Below, in pieces: positions 43,688 to 50,793 of a DNA stretch of 64,000 nt. The stretch comes from Citrobacter tructae. Lineage in GTDB: Bacteria; Pseudomonadota; Gammaproteobacteria; Enterobacterales; Enterobacteriaceae. The translations under genes were made by a program, and so were the position numbers. Location: contig NZ_CP038469.1 in assembly GCF_004684345.1 (NCBI RefSeq), positions 1,364,001 to 1,428,000 of the forward strand, given 5' to 3'. Position 1 is the first letter of the stretch. Each line of letters starts with the position of its first letter. The notes beneath the pieces were generated by a model. It did not search any database. It saw nothing but the letters and a program-made list of their open reading frames with translations, and was not told the origin of the DNA.

Positions 43688-43714
43688 AAAGCCCAAGGCG
43701 CTAACCTCGGGCTT
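43688..43714 (-). terminator. Late leader terminator (tR'-like)
   Basis: AAGCCC-gAGG-ttagcg-CCTtGGGCTT followed by TTTT-like bases on the minus strand, about 50 bp past the predicted late start. It would make a short RNA unless Q acts. Confidence 0.75.
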
Positions 43715-43770
43715 GAAAACTCATTTACTGCCAGTGCATACAACAATGGCACAATATCAGATTTACACGA

Positions 43771-43799
43771 AATATATGCTAATTAGTTCATTTCTGCAA
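43771..43799 (-). promoter_or_regulatory. Late promoter (pR'-like)
   Basis: On the minus strand, -35 TTGCAG (43799-43794) within the last codons of Q, a 17-bp spacer, and -10 TATATT (43776-43771). Together with the terminator at 43688-43714 this is the expected Q-controlled late promoter. Confidence 0.6.
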
Positions 43800-44472
43800 T
43801 ACCTTGCTGATAATTTGCTGCCTTTTGTTGTGAACGTGATCGCGAAACATGCAGTAGCGCCTGGGAATCGAGTCCCTTATACAGGCTGATCATCGCATCG
43901 TAATGTTCCACGTAATTCTGAGACCAGTTTGTTTTATTAACGCCCACCAGCGCAGCGAGATCACCATACTGATAGACATCACGCCCCGCCAGTTCCGCTT
44001 TCACATCCTGCGCCGCCAACCATATCAACTGCCGTAAACGGTCAATGGTCTTCTTCGCCACCTTTTTTCCGGCCAGATGCTCGCAGAATTTCGACCACGC
44101 CCACTGAGTAATCAACACCTGATTATCCCAGCGCACATTCTCGCTGTAGTTCCATAACAGCCACGCCTTTTGGTGTTCTTCGAGTGACATCAGTGCGCGG
44201 CGCCACGATGAGGTGGAGTATTCAACCGGCTGCACCAGAGGAATATGCGACCCCTTGGCATGCGACTGCTTGCCGGGAATCGGTGGGTTATCAAGCGTAA
44301 TCATTTTCCCGGTCACTTCATCCAGTACTTGAGGCTTCTTACGTTTAAACGTTCCCATATCAAACTGGGCGTTCTCCAGCCAGGCCATCAGCTGACCTTT
44401 CGTCGCACCACTTAGGTCGGCGGTGGCCATAATCAGCTGCTGGCGCACGTATTCGAGAAATTGAGTATTCAT
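43783..44472 (-). CDS. Late antiterminator Q
   Basis: This 229-residue protein resembles the Q antiterminators of the phage 82 type (LIMATADLSGATKGQLMAWL; SLEEHQKAWLLWNYSENVRW; later DLAALVGVNKTNWSQNYVEH). It binds the late promoter region and converts polymerase to read through the leader terminator. It is the last gene of the early minus-strand operon, overlapping the preceding small gene by 4 bp. Confidence 0.85.
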   Translation of the reverse strand: MNTQFLEYVRQQLIMATADLSGATKGQLMAWLENAQFDMGTFKRKKPQVLDEVTGKMITLDNPPIPGKQSHAKGSHIPLVQPVEYSTSSWRRALMSLEEHQKAWLLWNYSENVRWDNQVLITQWAWSKFCEHLAGKKVAKKTIDRLRQLIWLAAQDVKAELAGRDVYQYGDLAALVGVNKTNWSQNYVEHYDAMISLYKGLDSQALLHVSRSRSQQKAANYQQGIAEMN

Positions 44473-44687
44473 GCGACCGCCTTAGCTATCGCTTTATATG
44501 CGCGCAGAACGTGAGAGCTTTTCCCGTAAAGAGTTATCTGGAAGGTCAATCCTTTCGATTCCCACGAATTAACTGGGGAAGCCATGAGTCCAGCGTCAGC
44601 AACACGCCTCGCTCTTCCAAACTGCCAGAAAGGACCGGTCAACCAGATACGGGCATGGGTTCCTTCGTCGCTGTAAGTGATTTTCAC
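44469..44687 (-). CDS. Small early protein upstream of Q
   Basis: This 72-residue basic protein (MKITYSDEGTHARIWLTGPF) overlaps both NinG and Q by 4 bp. It occurs in the nin-like region, where small genes of unknown function are common. No family is recognised. Confidence 0.6.
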   Translation of the reverse strand: MKITYSDEGTHARIWLTGPFWQFGRARRVADAGLMASPVNSWESKGLTFQITLYGKSSHVLRAYKAIAKAVA

Positions 44688-45289
44688 GCTGCCTCCCGCT
44701 GTTTCAGTTCTTTGAGTTTTGCGCGGTACTCATCGCGGATTCGGATGTAGTTGTCGCGTTTCCATTTCGGTAATTCGTGGGGGCCCATCAGGGCATCAAA
44801 GCGTGCCTGGCCGATTTTGGCGATCAGCGCCGGGCGGTATGCCGTCAGGTTGCCGGAGAGATGGTTATTACAGGGGGCGCACTGGCGATGACAGTTGTCT
44901 TCGTTGAAGCGCAGCTCTGGGTTAGCTCCGGTGGTGCGGAAGTGGCCGGCATGATACTGGCCATCATGATAGCGACCGCAGCTGATGCATGGCTGATGCC
45001 GATCCCGGTACCGGATAAACTCATTAAACGCTTGCTGCGCCTGCTTTGCGAAGTAACTTAGCGGCTTAACCTCAAGGCGTTTTTTGGCCTGCCGATCCCT
45101 ACTCTCTTTCTTCTCTTCGAGCTGGCGCTTCTTCTCAACACGCTGCGCCTCGGCCCGGCTCTTCGCGGTCTGCGCTTTGGCAACGGCGGTGGCGCACTCG
45201 TAGCAGCAAACCACCTGCCCGTCGCGGACCGGGTGGAACCACTGGCGGCATTCTTTGTTGGCGCACTTGCGGCGCGGTAGCTTAGCCAT
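44684..45289 (-). CDS. ninG: Recombination protein NinG
   Basis: This 201-residue protein matches the NinG/Rap family, which resolves branched DNA in recombination. Cysteine pairs (CANKEC, CCYEC, CISCG, CAPCNNH) suggest zinc sites and an HNH-like core (YHAGHFRTTGANPELRFNED). The start at 45289 is preferred over an upstream GTG because the previous gene stops at 45292. Confidence 0.88.
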   Translation of the reverse strand: MAKLPRRKCANKECRQWFHPVRDGQVVCCYECATAVAKAQTAKSRAEAQRVEKKRQLEEKKESRDRQAKKRLEVKPLSYFAKQAQQAFNEFIRYRDRHQPCISCGRYHDGQYHAGHFRTTGANPELRFNEDNCHRQCAPCNNHLSGNLTAYRPALIAKIGQARFDALMGPHELPKWKRDNYIRIRDEYRAKLKELKQREAA

Positions 45290-45291
45290 AC

Positions 45292-45498
45292 TCAACCCCA
45301 CGCCCTGTTTTGCCAGACCTTACTCGGACGCGGCGCTTTCTCGCTTTCCGGCAACTGCACGCTGACAGTCCAGGTGATGTTGTCGCGATTAAGGCTGCGT
45401 TCTACCGTGGCGCCACGACGGCGGTAACTGGCCACCAGCTCGTCGGCCTGCTCGGTTGTGCATTCGTGATGATGGAAATATGAGTATTTCATCGCCAT
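45292..45498 (-). CDS. Small early protein upstream of ninG
   Basis: This 68-residue protein (MAMKYSYFHHHECTTEQADE) starts at an ATG overlapping the DUF1367 stop (TGATG). It resembles short proteins found beside ninG in lambdoid phages. Function is unknown. Confidence 0.6.
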   Translation of the reverse strand: MAMKYSYFHHHECTTEQADELVASYRRRGATVERSLNRDNITWTVSVQLPESEKAPRPSKVWQNRAWG

Positions 45499-46097
45499 CA
45501 CCCCGCAAAGCTCATGAGCTGCGCTGCGGCGTTTTCCGCTTCACGCTGGTCCTTGAATGCCCTGGACAATACCCAGCGCCACAGAACATCGAGCGCGGCT
45601 TTGTAGAGCTGCTGGAACTCAGTTTCGTCCATGTTGGCGAAGGCAATGCTGCGGGGATGTTTGCGGAGGGTGCCGTCGGGCAGCTGTATGGCGTCGTAGT
45701 GACCAGACTCGACTATCACCCATGCTCGGTATGCGTCATAGGATTTGCAGATGCTGATGCTACCGCCACGCTTATCGGCGATGCGGTCGAGATATTGTTC
45801 GGCAGCATCCAGGAGCGCGGCTTCGCTTCCCGCGAATGAGGCAAGAAATTTTGCGTAGCCGGTTACCAACTTGCGTTCGTTGGAGGAGATTGCTCCGCCA
45901 GTAGGTTCCCAGTATTCAAATCCGAGATTGAGTAATGCGAAGAAGCGACGGTGAAAGGCTGGATTGCGTACCTGCCGGAACTCGGACACCAGCACGGCAC
46001 CGAGTTTGATTTTCGACTGCAGAATATCACTGGTCTCGGGCGTAGCCGGGATCAGGATTCCTGAGGACTGCTTGATTAGTTGTAGTTCGTGCGCCAT
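45498..46097 (-). CDS. DUF1367 phage protein
   Basis: This 199-residue protein (FRQVRNPAFHRRFFALLNLG; later AFANMDETEFQQLYKAALDV) matches the DUF1367 family common in the ninB-ninG region of lambdoid prophages. Its role is not known; recombination or replication is suggested only by place. Confidence 0.78.
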   Translation of the reverse strand: MAHELQLIKQSSGILIPATPETSDILQSKIKLGAVLVSEFRQVRNPAFHRRFFALLNLGFEYWEPTGGAISSNERKLVTGYAKFLASFAGSEAALLDAAEQYLDRIADKRGGSISICKSYDAYRAWVIVESGHYDAIQLPDGTLRKHPRSIAFANMDETEFQQLYKAALDVLWRWVLSRAFKDQREAENAAAQLMSFAG

Positions 46098-46152
46098 GGT
46101 TTCTCTCCGTGGCGCTTTGCTGCTCCGTGTCGTTGTTCAGGCGACGAAAGGA

Positions 46153-46347
46153 TTATGGCAGTAGGCTATCTTCTCCGTCAATCCGGAAACCTGCCTCCCG
46201 GAGGAGATCGAGTAACTCAGCGAGAGAGAGAACGTGCTGATCATCTCTTACGCGCTCAAGGCTTGTTACTTCACCACCTTCGCATGTAATGACGAATTTA
46301 CCACCTTCCTTGACGGTATCAATCGCTTCAGCGACCTCAATGCTCAC
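46153..46347 (-). CDS. Small early protein downstream of the LexA box
   Basis: This 64-residue protein starts with GTG behind a very strong ribosome site (GAGGAGGGGG). It is acidic (LSLAELLDLLREAGFRIDGE). No family is recognised. It is the first gene after a 497-bp gap that holds a LexA-type site, so it may lead an SOS-linked transcript reaching Q. Confidence 0.55.
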   Translation of the reverse strand: MSIEVAEAIDTVKEGGKFVITCEGGEVTSLERVRDDQHVLSLAELLDLLREAGFRIDGEDSLLP

Positions 46348-46503
46348 ATCCCCCTCCTCACTTTGCTATCAACAAATTTCACTCTTCCAGCCGGGATAAT
46401 CCCGTCCACAGAACCAACATACCAAATGGCGCAAATTTCCTAATAGGTTGGCTGGAAGAAAAATAAAACTATTTACTGCAACATCTTAACTATACTCCAA
46501 AAC

Positions 46504-46523
46504 AACTGTACATATAAACAGTA
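46504..46523. promoter_or_regulatory. LexA-type SOS box
   Basis: AACTGTACATATAAACAGTA contains CTGT-N8-ACAG exactly, with an AT-rich core as in strong LexA sites. It lies about 157 bp upstream of the GTG at 46347 and could control a minus-strand promoter for the genes leading to Q. Confidence 0.7.
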
Positions 46524-46795
46524 TTTATCTGTTTTGCTTAAGTATGCACATGAAAGACCTGTTTGCGCAAGGTCATTTATCCGATTGATTTAGATAAATT
46601 TTATTGCTACTTTCGTGCAAAAATTGATCGTTATTTTTAACAGGTAACTACGTCAAAACTGTCGATTGTAAATATCTGATTGGAATGCTCTCGTCAGGTA
46701 AATGACAAAGGTGTCGATGTCGTCAGGGGACATATTTCACTCGTGGCGAGGAAAGTCAGGTTGGTAATTTGTTGCTGCGCTGTGCTTATTTGATA

Positions 46796-46841
46796 ATCGA
46801 TTTAATAGATCGATTTTATCAAATCGATCGGTATTATCGAT
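46796..46841. repeat. Four phased ATCGAT palindromes
   Basis: ATCGAT begins at 46796, 46809, 46823 and 46836 (spacing 13, 14, 13), immediately past the stop of the 84-residue gene. No T-run follows, so it is not a terminator. It looks like a protein-binding array. Confidence 0.6.
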
Positions 46842-46844
46842 CGA

Positions 46845-47099
46845 CTAATATTTGTAGCGGTTTTCCGGGAGAAACGCGTATTCGTAGGTGAAGTTGAATG
46901 CCTCGTTTTCAGTGTTAAATCGACGCTCGGTGATATCTCTCCAGCGCCCTCCCCTGAAATACTTCTGTGCTACCCACTTTCCCTCGAACGGAAATACAGC
47001 ATATGCGCCTACATACCGGTTATCAGCATGCGGATCCGGATACGACTCACCTTCTGCCAGAGTGTAAAACTTGATGCCGCCAACAATGAGACATCCCAT
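46845..47099 (-). CDS. Small early protein of unknown function
   Basis: This 84-residue protein is rich in aromatic residues (YVGAYAVFPFEGKWVAQKYF) and ends next to the phased ATCGAT array. Its start overlaps the HolE-like gene stop by one base. No family is recognised. Confidence 0.55.
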   Translation of the reverse strand: MGCLIVGGIKFYTLAEGESYPDPHADNRYVGAYAVFPFEGKWVAQKYFRGGRWRDITERRFNTENEAFNFTYEYAFLPENRYKY

Positions 47100-47356
47100 T
47101 ACTTCTTCTCGTTCTGCGCAGCCATATCCAGATAGCGCGGATCGGATGCTTTCGGCAGTATCATGCTTTGTTCGCGGTAGTAGCGAACACGCTCCATGAA
47201 GTATTCACGCAGGTGCTCTGGCTGCTCGCGGGCTACCTGCTCGGCGATAACTTGCATATTCAGGCGCTCTTTGTACGCTACGCCACTTGCAGCAAGGTCG
47301 ACGTTAACCTTGTCCTGCTCTTCTTTCGATTTTGCTGCGATGTTGAAATCACTCAT
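47099..47356 (-). CDS. Phage homologue of DNA polymerase III theta subunit (HolE-like)
   Basis: This 85-residue protein shares the theta core with the host holE at 62475: DKVNVDLA-SGVAYKERLNM-VIAE-V-REQPEHLR. Theta binds the proofreading subunit epsilon. Phage P1 encodes a comparable protein, Hot. The C-terminus (about 50-85) differs from the host protein. It overlaps the DUF1643 gene by 8 bp. Confidence 0.85.
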   Translation of the reverse strand: MSDFNIAAKSKEEQDKVNVDLAASGVAYKERLNMQVIAEQVAREQPEHLREYFMERVRYYREQSMILPKASDPRYLDMAAQNEKK

Positions 47357-47843
47357 CCAATGCCCACTCCTTTAGCTTGGTACCTGATGGGAGTCTTTGC
47401 GGATGCAAAGGGTCCTTGCCTGATTTTGTTTTCCCAAAGCAAAGGACTGGCTTCCCAGAAGACAGTAGTAAGTTCATGCAATTATCCAGGAGATGTCTAT
47501 TACCCGCCCTCAGCTTCGCTCTACTCCCCCAGCACGGAACTAAAATATCGGCCTCGCTAATAATCTGCTGGAAGTGGAAATCGTGCTCATTTCCCCTTAG
47601 GGGAATATCTGTTCTCAATCCATTGATATCTGTTGAAACAAGAGAAAACACATTAGCAACTATGACCTTGCCTGCTCCATTTTCCTTCGCAAATTCCAAC
47701 ATCCGGTTAACGGTTCTGTCGTTATCTACATCATTTGCTATTGATGGGTTTATACCAATGAACGCTACCGTCTTGAGCGCGACTCCAATTTTCCGATCAA
47801 GGCGGTATCGATACTTACCGCATTCGCTGAAATTCGCTGACAT
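47349..47843 (-). CDS. DUF1643 protein
   Basis: This 164-residue protein matches the DUF1643 pattern (VAFIGINPSIANDVDNDRTV; later ILVPCWGSRAKLRAG; PVLCFGKTKSGKDPLHPQRL). Its fold resembles uracil-DNA-glycosylase-like domains, but activity is unknown. A hairpin covers its ribosome-binding site. Confidence 0.75.
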   Translation of the reverse strand: MSANFSECGKYRYRLDRKIGVALKTVAFIGINPSIANDVDNDRTVNRMLEFAKENGAGKVIVANVFSLVSTDINGLRTDIPLRGNEHDFHFQQIISEADILVPCWGSRAKLRAGNRHLLDNCMNLLLSSGKPVLCFGKTKSGKDPLHPQRLPSGTKLKEWALDE

Positions 47844-47848
47844 AATAA

Positions 47849-47874
47849 AATCCCCTCGGGTTATGGAGGGGATT
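47849..47874 (-). promoter_or_regulatory. Hairpin covering the DUF1643 ribosome-binding site
   Basis: A perfect 9-bp stem (AATCCCCTC with GAGGGGATT, 8-base loop) ends 6 bp before the ATG at 47843 on the minus strand, and its second arm contains the GAGGGG Shine-Dalgarno. It may gate translation. Followed by TTTTATT, it could also be a terminator. Confidence 0.5.
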
Positions 47875-47966
47875 ATAGGTCAGGCTGCAATTTGTTTCGA
47901 CTGGCATAGCTCCAGCAGATTGGCCCTCATCTGAGCCTAAGCAAACAGGTGCGGAATTGCCAAAGA

Positions 47967-47986
47967 AAACCCGCTACAGCGGGTTT
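47967..47986. terminator. Terminator behind the four-helix membrane gene
   Basis: AAACCCGC-taca-GCGGGTTT with T-rich sequence on the minus strand (TTTTCTTT), 50 bp past the stop at 48039. Confidence 0.75.
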
Positions 47987-48038
47987 AAATAGAGAGATTG
48001 ATTACTGTGATGTAACCCCGAAGTTCTATGAAATTCTT

Positions 48039-48425
48039 CTATACCACACGAACCGCAGACTTTTCATTTCTCCACGGCATAAGAAGTAAAGAAAAAATCG
48101 TCATTTTTAAAGCCACACCTAACGTGATGAGAAGAGCTAATTTTATGTTATACGCCCCTGTCACATCTAAGTGACTCAAAACTTGCCAGGCATTTATTGC
48201 AGCTAGCGAGATGAGAACTACGTAAAATTTTAAAAGCCGAGTTTTTTCCCAACACCCTCTGGTTTTTGCCCAATCAATCAATACAGCATAAAACGCAATG
48301 CAGATGATAATAGCATCAACACCCTTGCCGTAAATGTAGACACTCAAGATACCCGCAAGTACCAGCAATGTGATTAACGCGCCACATAAAGCCTTAATTA
48401 AGAGCACCTTAATATTCATTTTCAC
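48039..48425 (-). CDS. Small four-helix membrane protein
   Basis: This 128-residue, very hydrophobic protein has about four helices (8-31, 35-51, 66-83, 94-116) and basic ends. It sits in the early operon and has its own terminator. No family is recognised; exclusion or membrane-sensing roles are only guesses. Confidence 0.6.
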   Translation of the reverse strand: MKMNIKVLLIKALCGALITLLVLAGILSVYIYGKGVDAIIICIAFYAVLIDWAKTRGCWEKTRLLKFYVVLISLAAINAWQVLSHLDVTGAYNIKLALLITLGVALKMTIFSLLLMPWRNEKSAVRVV

Positions 48426-48477
48426 CCACTAACCAGCCAAAATAAGTCATTTTAATAACCATCACCCCACATCTCGT

Positions 48478-48573
48478 CTATTGAAGCATGCGAGCAACGT
48501 CTTTGCTATCCACCAACAGCAAGATTTCCAGTTCGGCGATGCGCTTCGTAGCGTATTCCAGTTGCGGTTGCAT
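48478..48573 (-). CDS. 31-residue helical peptide
   Basis: This short ORF (MQPQLEYATKRIAELEILLL...) begins at an ATG that overlaps the upstream stop (TGATG), so it can be translated by coupling. The heptad-like pattern suggests a coiled coil, as in tails of Ea22-like proteins. Confidence 0.45.
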   Translation of the reverse strand: MQPQLEYATKRIAELEILLLVDSKDVARMLQ

Positions 48574-49040
48574 CACTTGTGCTCCTGGCTCTGTTCCGCT
48601 TTGATGTGCAGCCGCGGCTCACCGTCTTTCGGCTCAGGCCATTGGCGCTGCTTGTTCACCTTCAGCTTTTCCACCATCGCCTGGGTAATCTGCTCGTCAC
48701 TGATACCGGCACGACGTTGCGCATCCCATAACAGGAATTGCATGTCAGCCCATTCGCTAAGGTCGCCGGGTTCAGCAGCAGCCTCGAGCGCTTCTTTGGA
48801 AAGGTGCTTTAGCGGACCAACTGGACCGACATCGCCGAAAGTAGCCAGTGACCATGCTGCATGTTCACGGCGTACCAGTTCGCGAGAAATCACCCCATCA
48901 ATCACCTTCACAGCATCAGCCATTGCGTAGCCGAGATTACCGCCGTCGCTTTGTGCTGCCGCTTTGCTGAGTATTTCGCGTATCTGGTGCAGGCGATCGA
49001 GTGATACAGGACCGTGCACCGGGTGGTTGTTAGTTGCCAT
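48573..49040 (-). CDS. DUF550 dATP/dGTP pyrophosphohydrolase-like protein
   Basis: This 155-residue protein resembles DUF550 proteins of lambdoid phages, an all-alpha MazG-like fold (SEWADMQFLLWDAQRRAGIS, then ITQAMVEKLKVNKQRQWPEP). Members are predicted to hydrolyse purine dNTPs. Acidic metal ligands (E, D in EWADMQFLLWDA) are present. Confidence 0.72.
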   Translation of the reverse strand: MATNNHPVHGPVSLDRLHQIREILSKAAAQSDGGNLGYAMADAVKVIDGVISRELVRREHAAWSLATFGDVGPVGPLKHLSKEALEAAAEPGDLSEWADMQFLLWDAQRRAGISDEQITQAMVEKLKVNKQRQWPEPKDGEPRLHIKAEQSQEHK

Positions 49041-49043
49041 GAG

Positions 49044-49517
49044 TTAGTCCTTCACAAAAATAATCCAGTGGGTTTTATCGTTCTTCCCGGTACGCTGACC
49101 AATTGCAGGTTTCACATCTGTAAGCGCCAGAATCTGGCTAACTGGGATTTGTGTTTCGTTCCATTTAAAAATAAGCACGCCGCATGGCCACAACACCCGA
49201 AATGCTTCTTTGAAACCGGCACGTAAGTCAGAGCGCCACGTTTTTTTGTTCAGTCGCCCGTATTTTTTACCCATCCAGGCAGACTGGCCCACGCGCTCGA
49301 GATGCGGTGGGTCAAACACCACAACCGGAAACGATGCGTCGGCGAATGGCAGCACACGGAAGTCGGCAATCAGGTCGGGACTGATAACCAGGCGGCGACC
49401 GTCGCACAGCTCATGCTCTTCGGCGCGGATATCAGTGAACACGGCGCGGGTGTCCTGCTTGTTGAACCAGAACATGCGGGAGCCGCAGCACACGTCTAAA
49501 ATAGTTTGCTCTGCCAT
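49044..49517 (-). CDS. SAM-dependent methyltransferase, probably DNA-directed
   Basis: This 157-residue protein has a SAM-binding loop (ILDVCCGSRMFWF, residues 6-18) and the catalytic DPPH (69-72), as in amino-methyltransferases of small phage genomes. It may methylate phage DNA to resist restriction or alter regulation; the target is unknown. Confidence 0.7.
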   Translation of the reverse strand: MAEQTILDVCCGSRMFWFNKQDTRAVFTDIRAEEHELCDGRRLVISPDLIADFRVLPFADASFPVVVFDPPHLERVGQSAWMGKKYGRLNKKTWRSDLRAGFKEAFRVLWPCGVLIFKWNETQIPVSQILALTDVKPAIGQRTGKNDKTHWIIFVKD

Positions 49518-49518
49518 C

Positions 49519-49809
49519 TCACTCCCCCTTCACGCCAATGCCAGCGGCGCGGATTGCGTCGGCGCACTCTTGAACAATATTCTTTTTGAACTCGCAGAAT
49601 ATTTTCACTTCATAAGGTGCAAGGGAGTGGACGTCACCAGTTACAGGCAGCGTCACCGTCCGCGCCTCCAGTTCTGCTATGCGCTTCTCTGCGGATTCCA
49701 GCTCATCCAGTAGCGCGTTAGCTTCATCCTCTTTCAGCACCACTGTGTCAAAGCTCTCGGTCTGCTTTTTGATTTTGGCAATCAGCGCCTGTTTGTTGAG
49801 TGCTGTCAT
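49519..49809 (-). CDS. Small early protein, Ea22-like coiled coil
   Basis: This 96-residue protein starts MTALNKQALIAKIKKQTESF and has a coiled coil (EANALLDELESAEKRIAELE) typical of Ead/Ea22 phage proteins. The start at 49809 makes an ATGA overlap with the previous gene. Confidence 0.6.
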   Translation of the reverse strand: MTALNKQALIAKIKKQTESFDTVVLKEDEANALLDELESAEKRIAELEARTVTLPVTGDVHSLAPYEVKIFCEFKKNIVQECADAIRAAGIGVKGE

Positions 49810-50018
49810 TGGACTGCCTCCCAGCATATTTGAACCTTGTAATTGGTTTTGACGCGCTTAACTACGCCTATTGCTTCTAGCTTTTTCAGGCGGCGCAATA
49901 CGTATGCTGTTTGCAATGAACGATGGTCATCACGCAGCCAGTTATTCACTACGTAAGTCATGCATGGTCCACGACGTTTCAGTACAGCAATGATTTCTTC
50001 ATCGGTTGGTTTGCTCAT
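49806..50018 (-). CDS. Small winged-helix protein
   Basis: This 70-residue basic protein has a likely winged helix (DEEIIAVLKRRGPCMTYVVN ... LRRLKKLEAIGVVKRV). It may bind DNA. It overlaps its neighbours by 4 bp on both sides. Confidence 0.6.
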   Translation of the reverse strand: MSKPTDEEIIAVLKRRGPCMTYVVNNWLRDDHRSLQTAYVLRRLKKLEAIGVVKRVKTNYKVQICWEAVQ

Positions 50019-50467
50019 AGCGCGGCTCCTTTGCGAAGCTGGGCGGCGATATCTTCGAGTACGCCATCAGCAAAAGAGCGGTCAAAATCACCCTCTAGTG
50101 CGTCAGCCATAAACTCTGTGGAGGTAAGAATCATCCGGGCAATATCAGCGGCGTTCTTCGCGGTATCATCGATAAAACCGGCTTCCCATGCGGCCAGCAT
50201 TCGATTTGCTACAAAGTGAGCACCTTCCTTGTGGGCCTGCGCCCGCACTTCAGCCAGGAAAGCGTCGGTGGCTGGGGTTTCAGGCTTGCAGTCATTCGCA
50301 TCAATAGGTTCTGGAGTGAAGCTTGAGTAGACAAAGCATTCTTCCTCGATGAATACATTCAGCCCCGCATTCTCCGCCGCCAGCTCCCTGCACTTGCTCT
50401 CGGCGTTAGCGAGCTGTACTGACAGTTCGAGCACCTGCTGCTCAAGTTGTTCGTATGTTGGTTTCAT
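50015..50467 (-). CDS. Ead/Ea22-like protein
   Basis: This 150-residue protein begins with a coiled coil (YEQLEQQVLELSVQLANAES) and continues with the usual Ea22 C-terminal part (AFLAEVRAQAHKEGAHFVAN). Such genes are common and variable in lambdoid early regions and have no firm function. ATG 50467 overlaps the upstream stop. Confidence 0.65.
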   Translation of the reverse strand: MKPTYEQLEQQVLELSVQLANAESKCRELAAENAGLNVFIEEECFVYSSFTPEPIDANDCKPETPATDAFLAEVRAQAHKEGAHFVANRMLAAWEAGFIDDTAKNAADIARMILTSTEFMADALEGDFDRSFADGVLEDIAAQLRKGAAL

Positions 50468-50775
50468 GCTGATGCTCTCCCGTAAAACGCCAGTACACGC
50501 TGCATTGCCGGACTTGTGCGGCAAACTGATGTGACCATGTTTTTGCTCATGCTCGACTTGAGCTGCTTGATGTTCAGCTCCCCGCCGGGCTGAAGTGAAT
50601 AGACCGGGCGATGCGGCTCGCCAGTGCGGATTACTACCGCTCTGCGTACCAGGTGAAGCAGCAGGTTGTGCGATTTCTTACTGTCACATCCCAGCAGGCT
50701 CTGAACCTGACGAGGCGTTATGGTCTGGTTAACCCGAAGAAAATCGACAATTGCCCACAGTGATTTGCTTGCCAT
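50464..50775 (-). CDS. Winged-helix protein after the helicase loader
   Basis: This 103-residue basic protein has a helix-turn-helix core (NQTITPRQVQSLLGCDSKKSHNLLLHLVRR). It follows the DnaC-like gene and may assist replication or regulate the operon. No family name is assured. Confidence 0.6.
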   Translation of the reverse strand: MASKSLWAIVDFLRVNQTITPRQVQSLLGCDSKKSHNLLLHLVRRAVVIRTGEPHRPVYSLQPGGELNIKQLKSSMSKNMVTSVCRTSPAMQRVLAFYGRASA

Positions 50776-50793
50776 AGTGATTTGCCCTCGAAG

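Larger units (their letters stand above)
46348..46844. other. Non-coding control region in the early operon
   Basis: No gene is seen in 497 bp. The stretch is AT-rich and contains a perfect 10-bp inverted repeat (TCTTCCAGCC at 46383-46392, GGCTGGAAGA at 46450-46459), a LexA-type box (46504-46523) and four evenly spaced ATCGAT sites (46796-46841). Confidence 0.65.

Noticed and set aside
48481..48930. Plus-strand 149-codon ORF
   Set aside because: It is the shadow of the DUF550 gene and the short coupled peptide on the minus strand.
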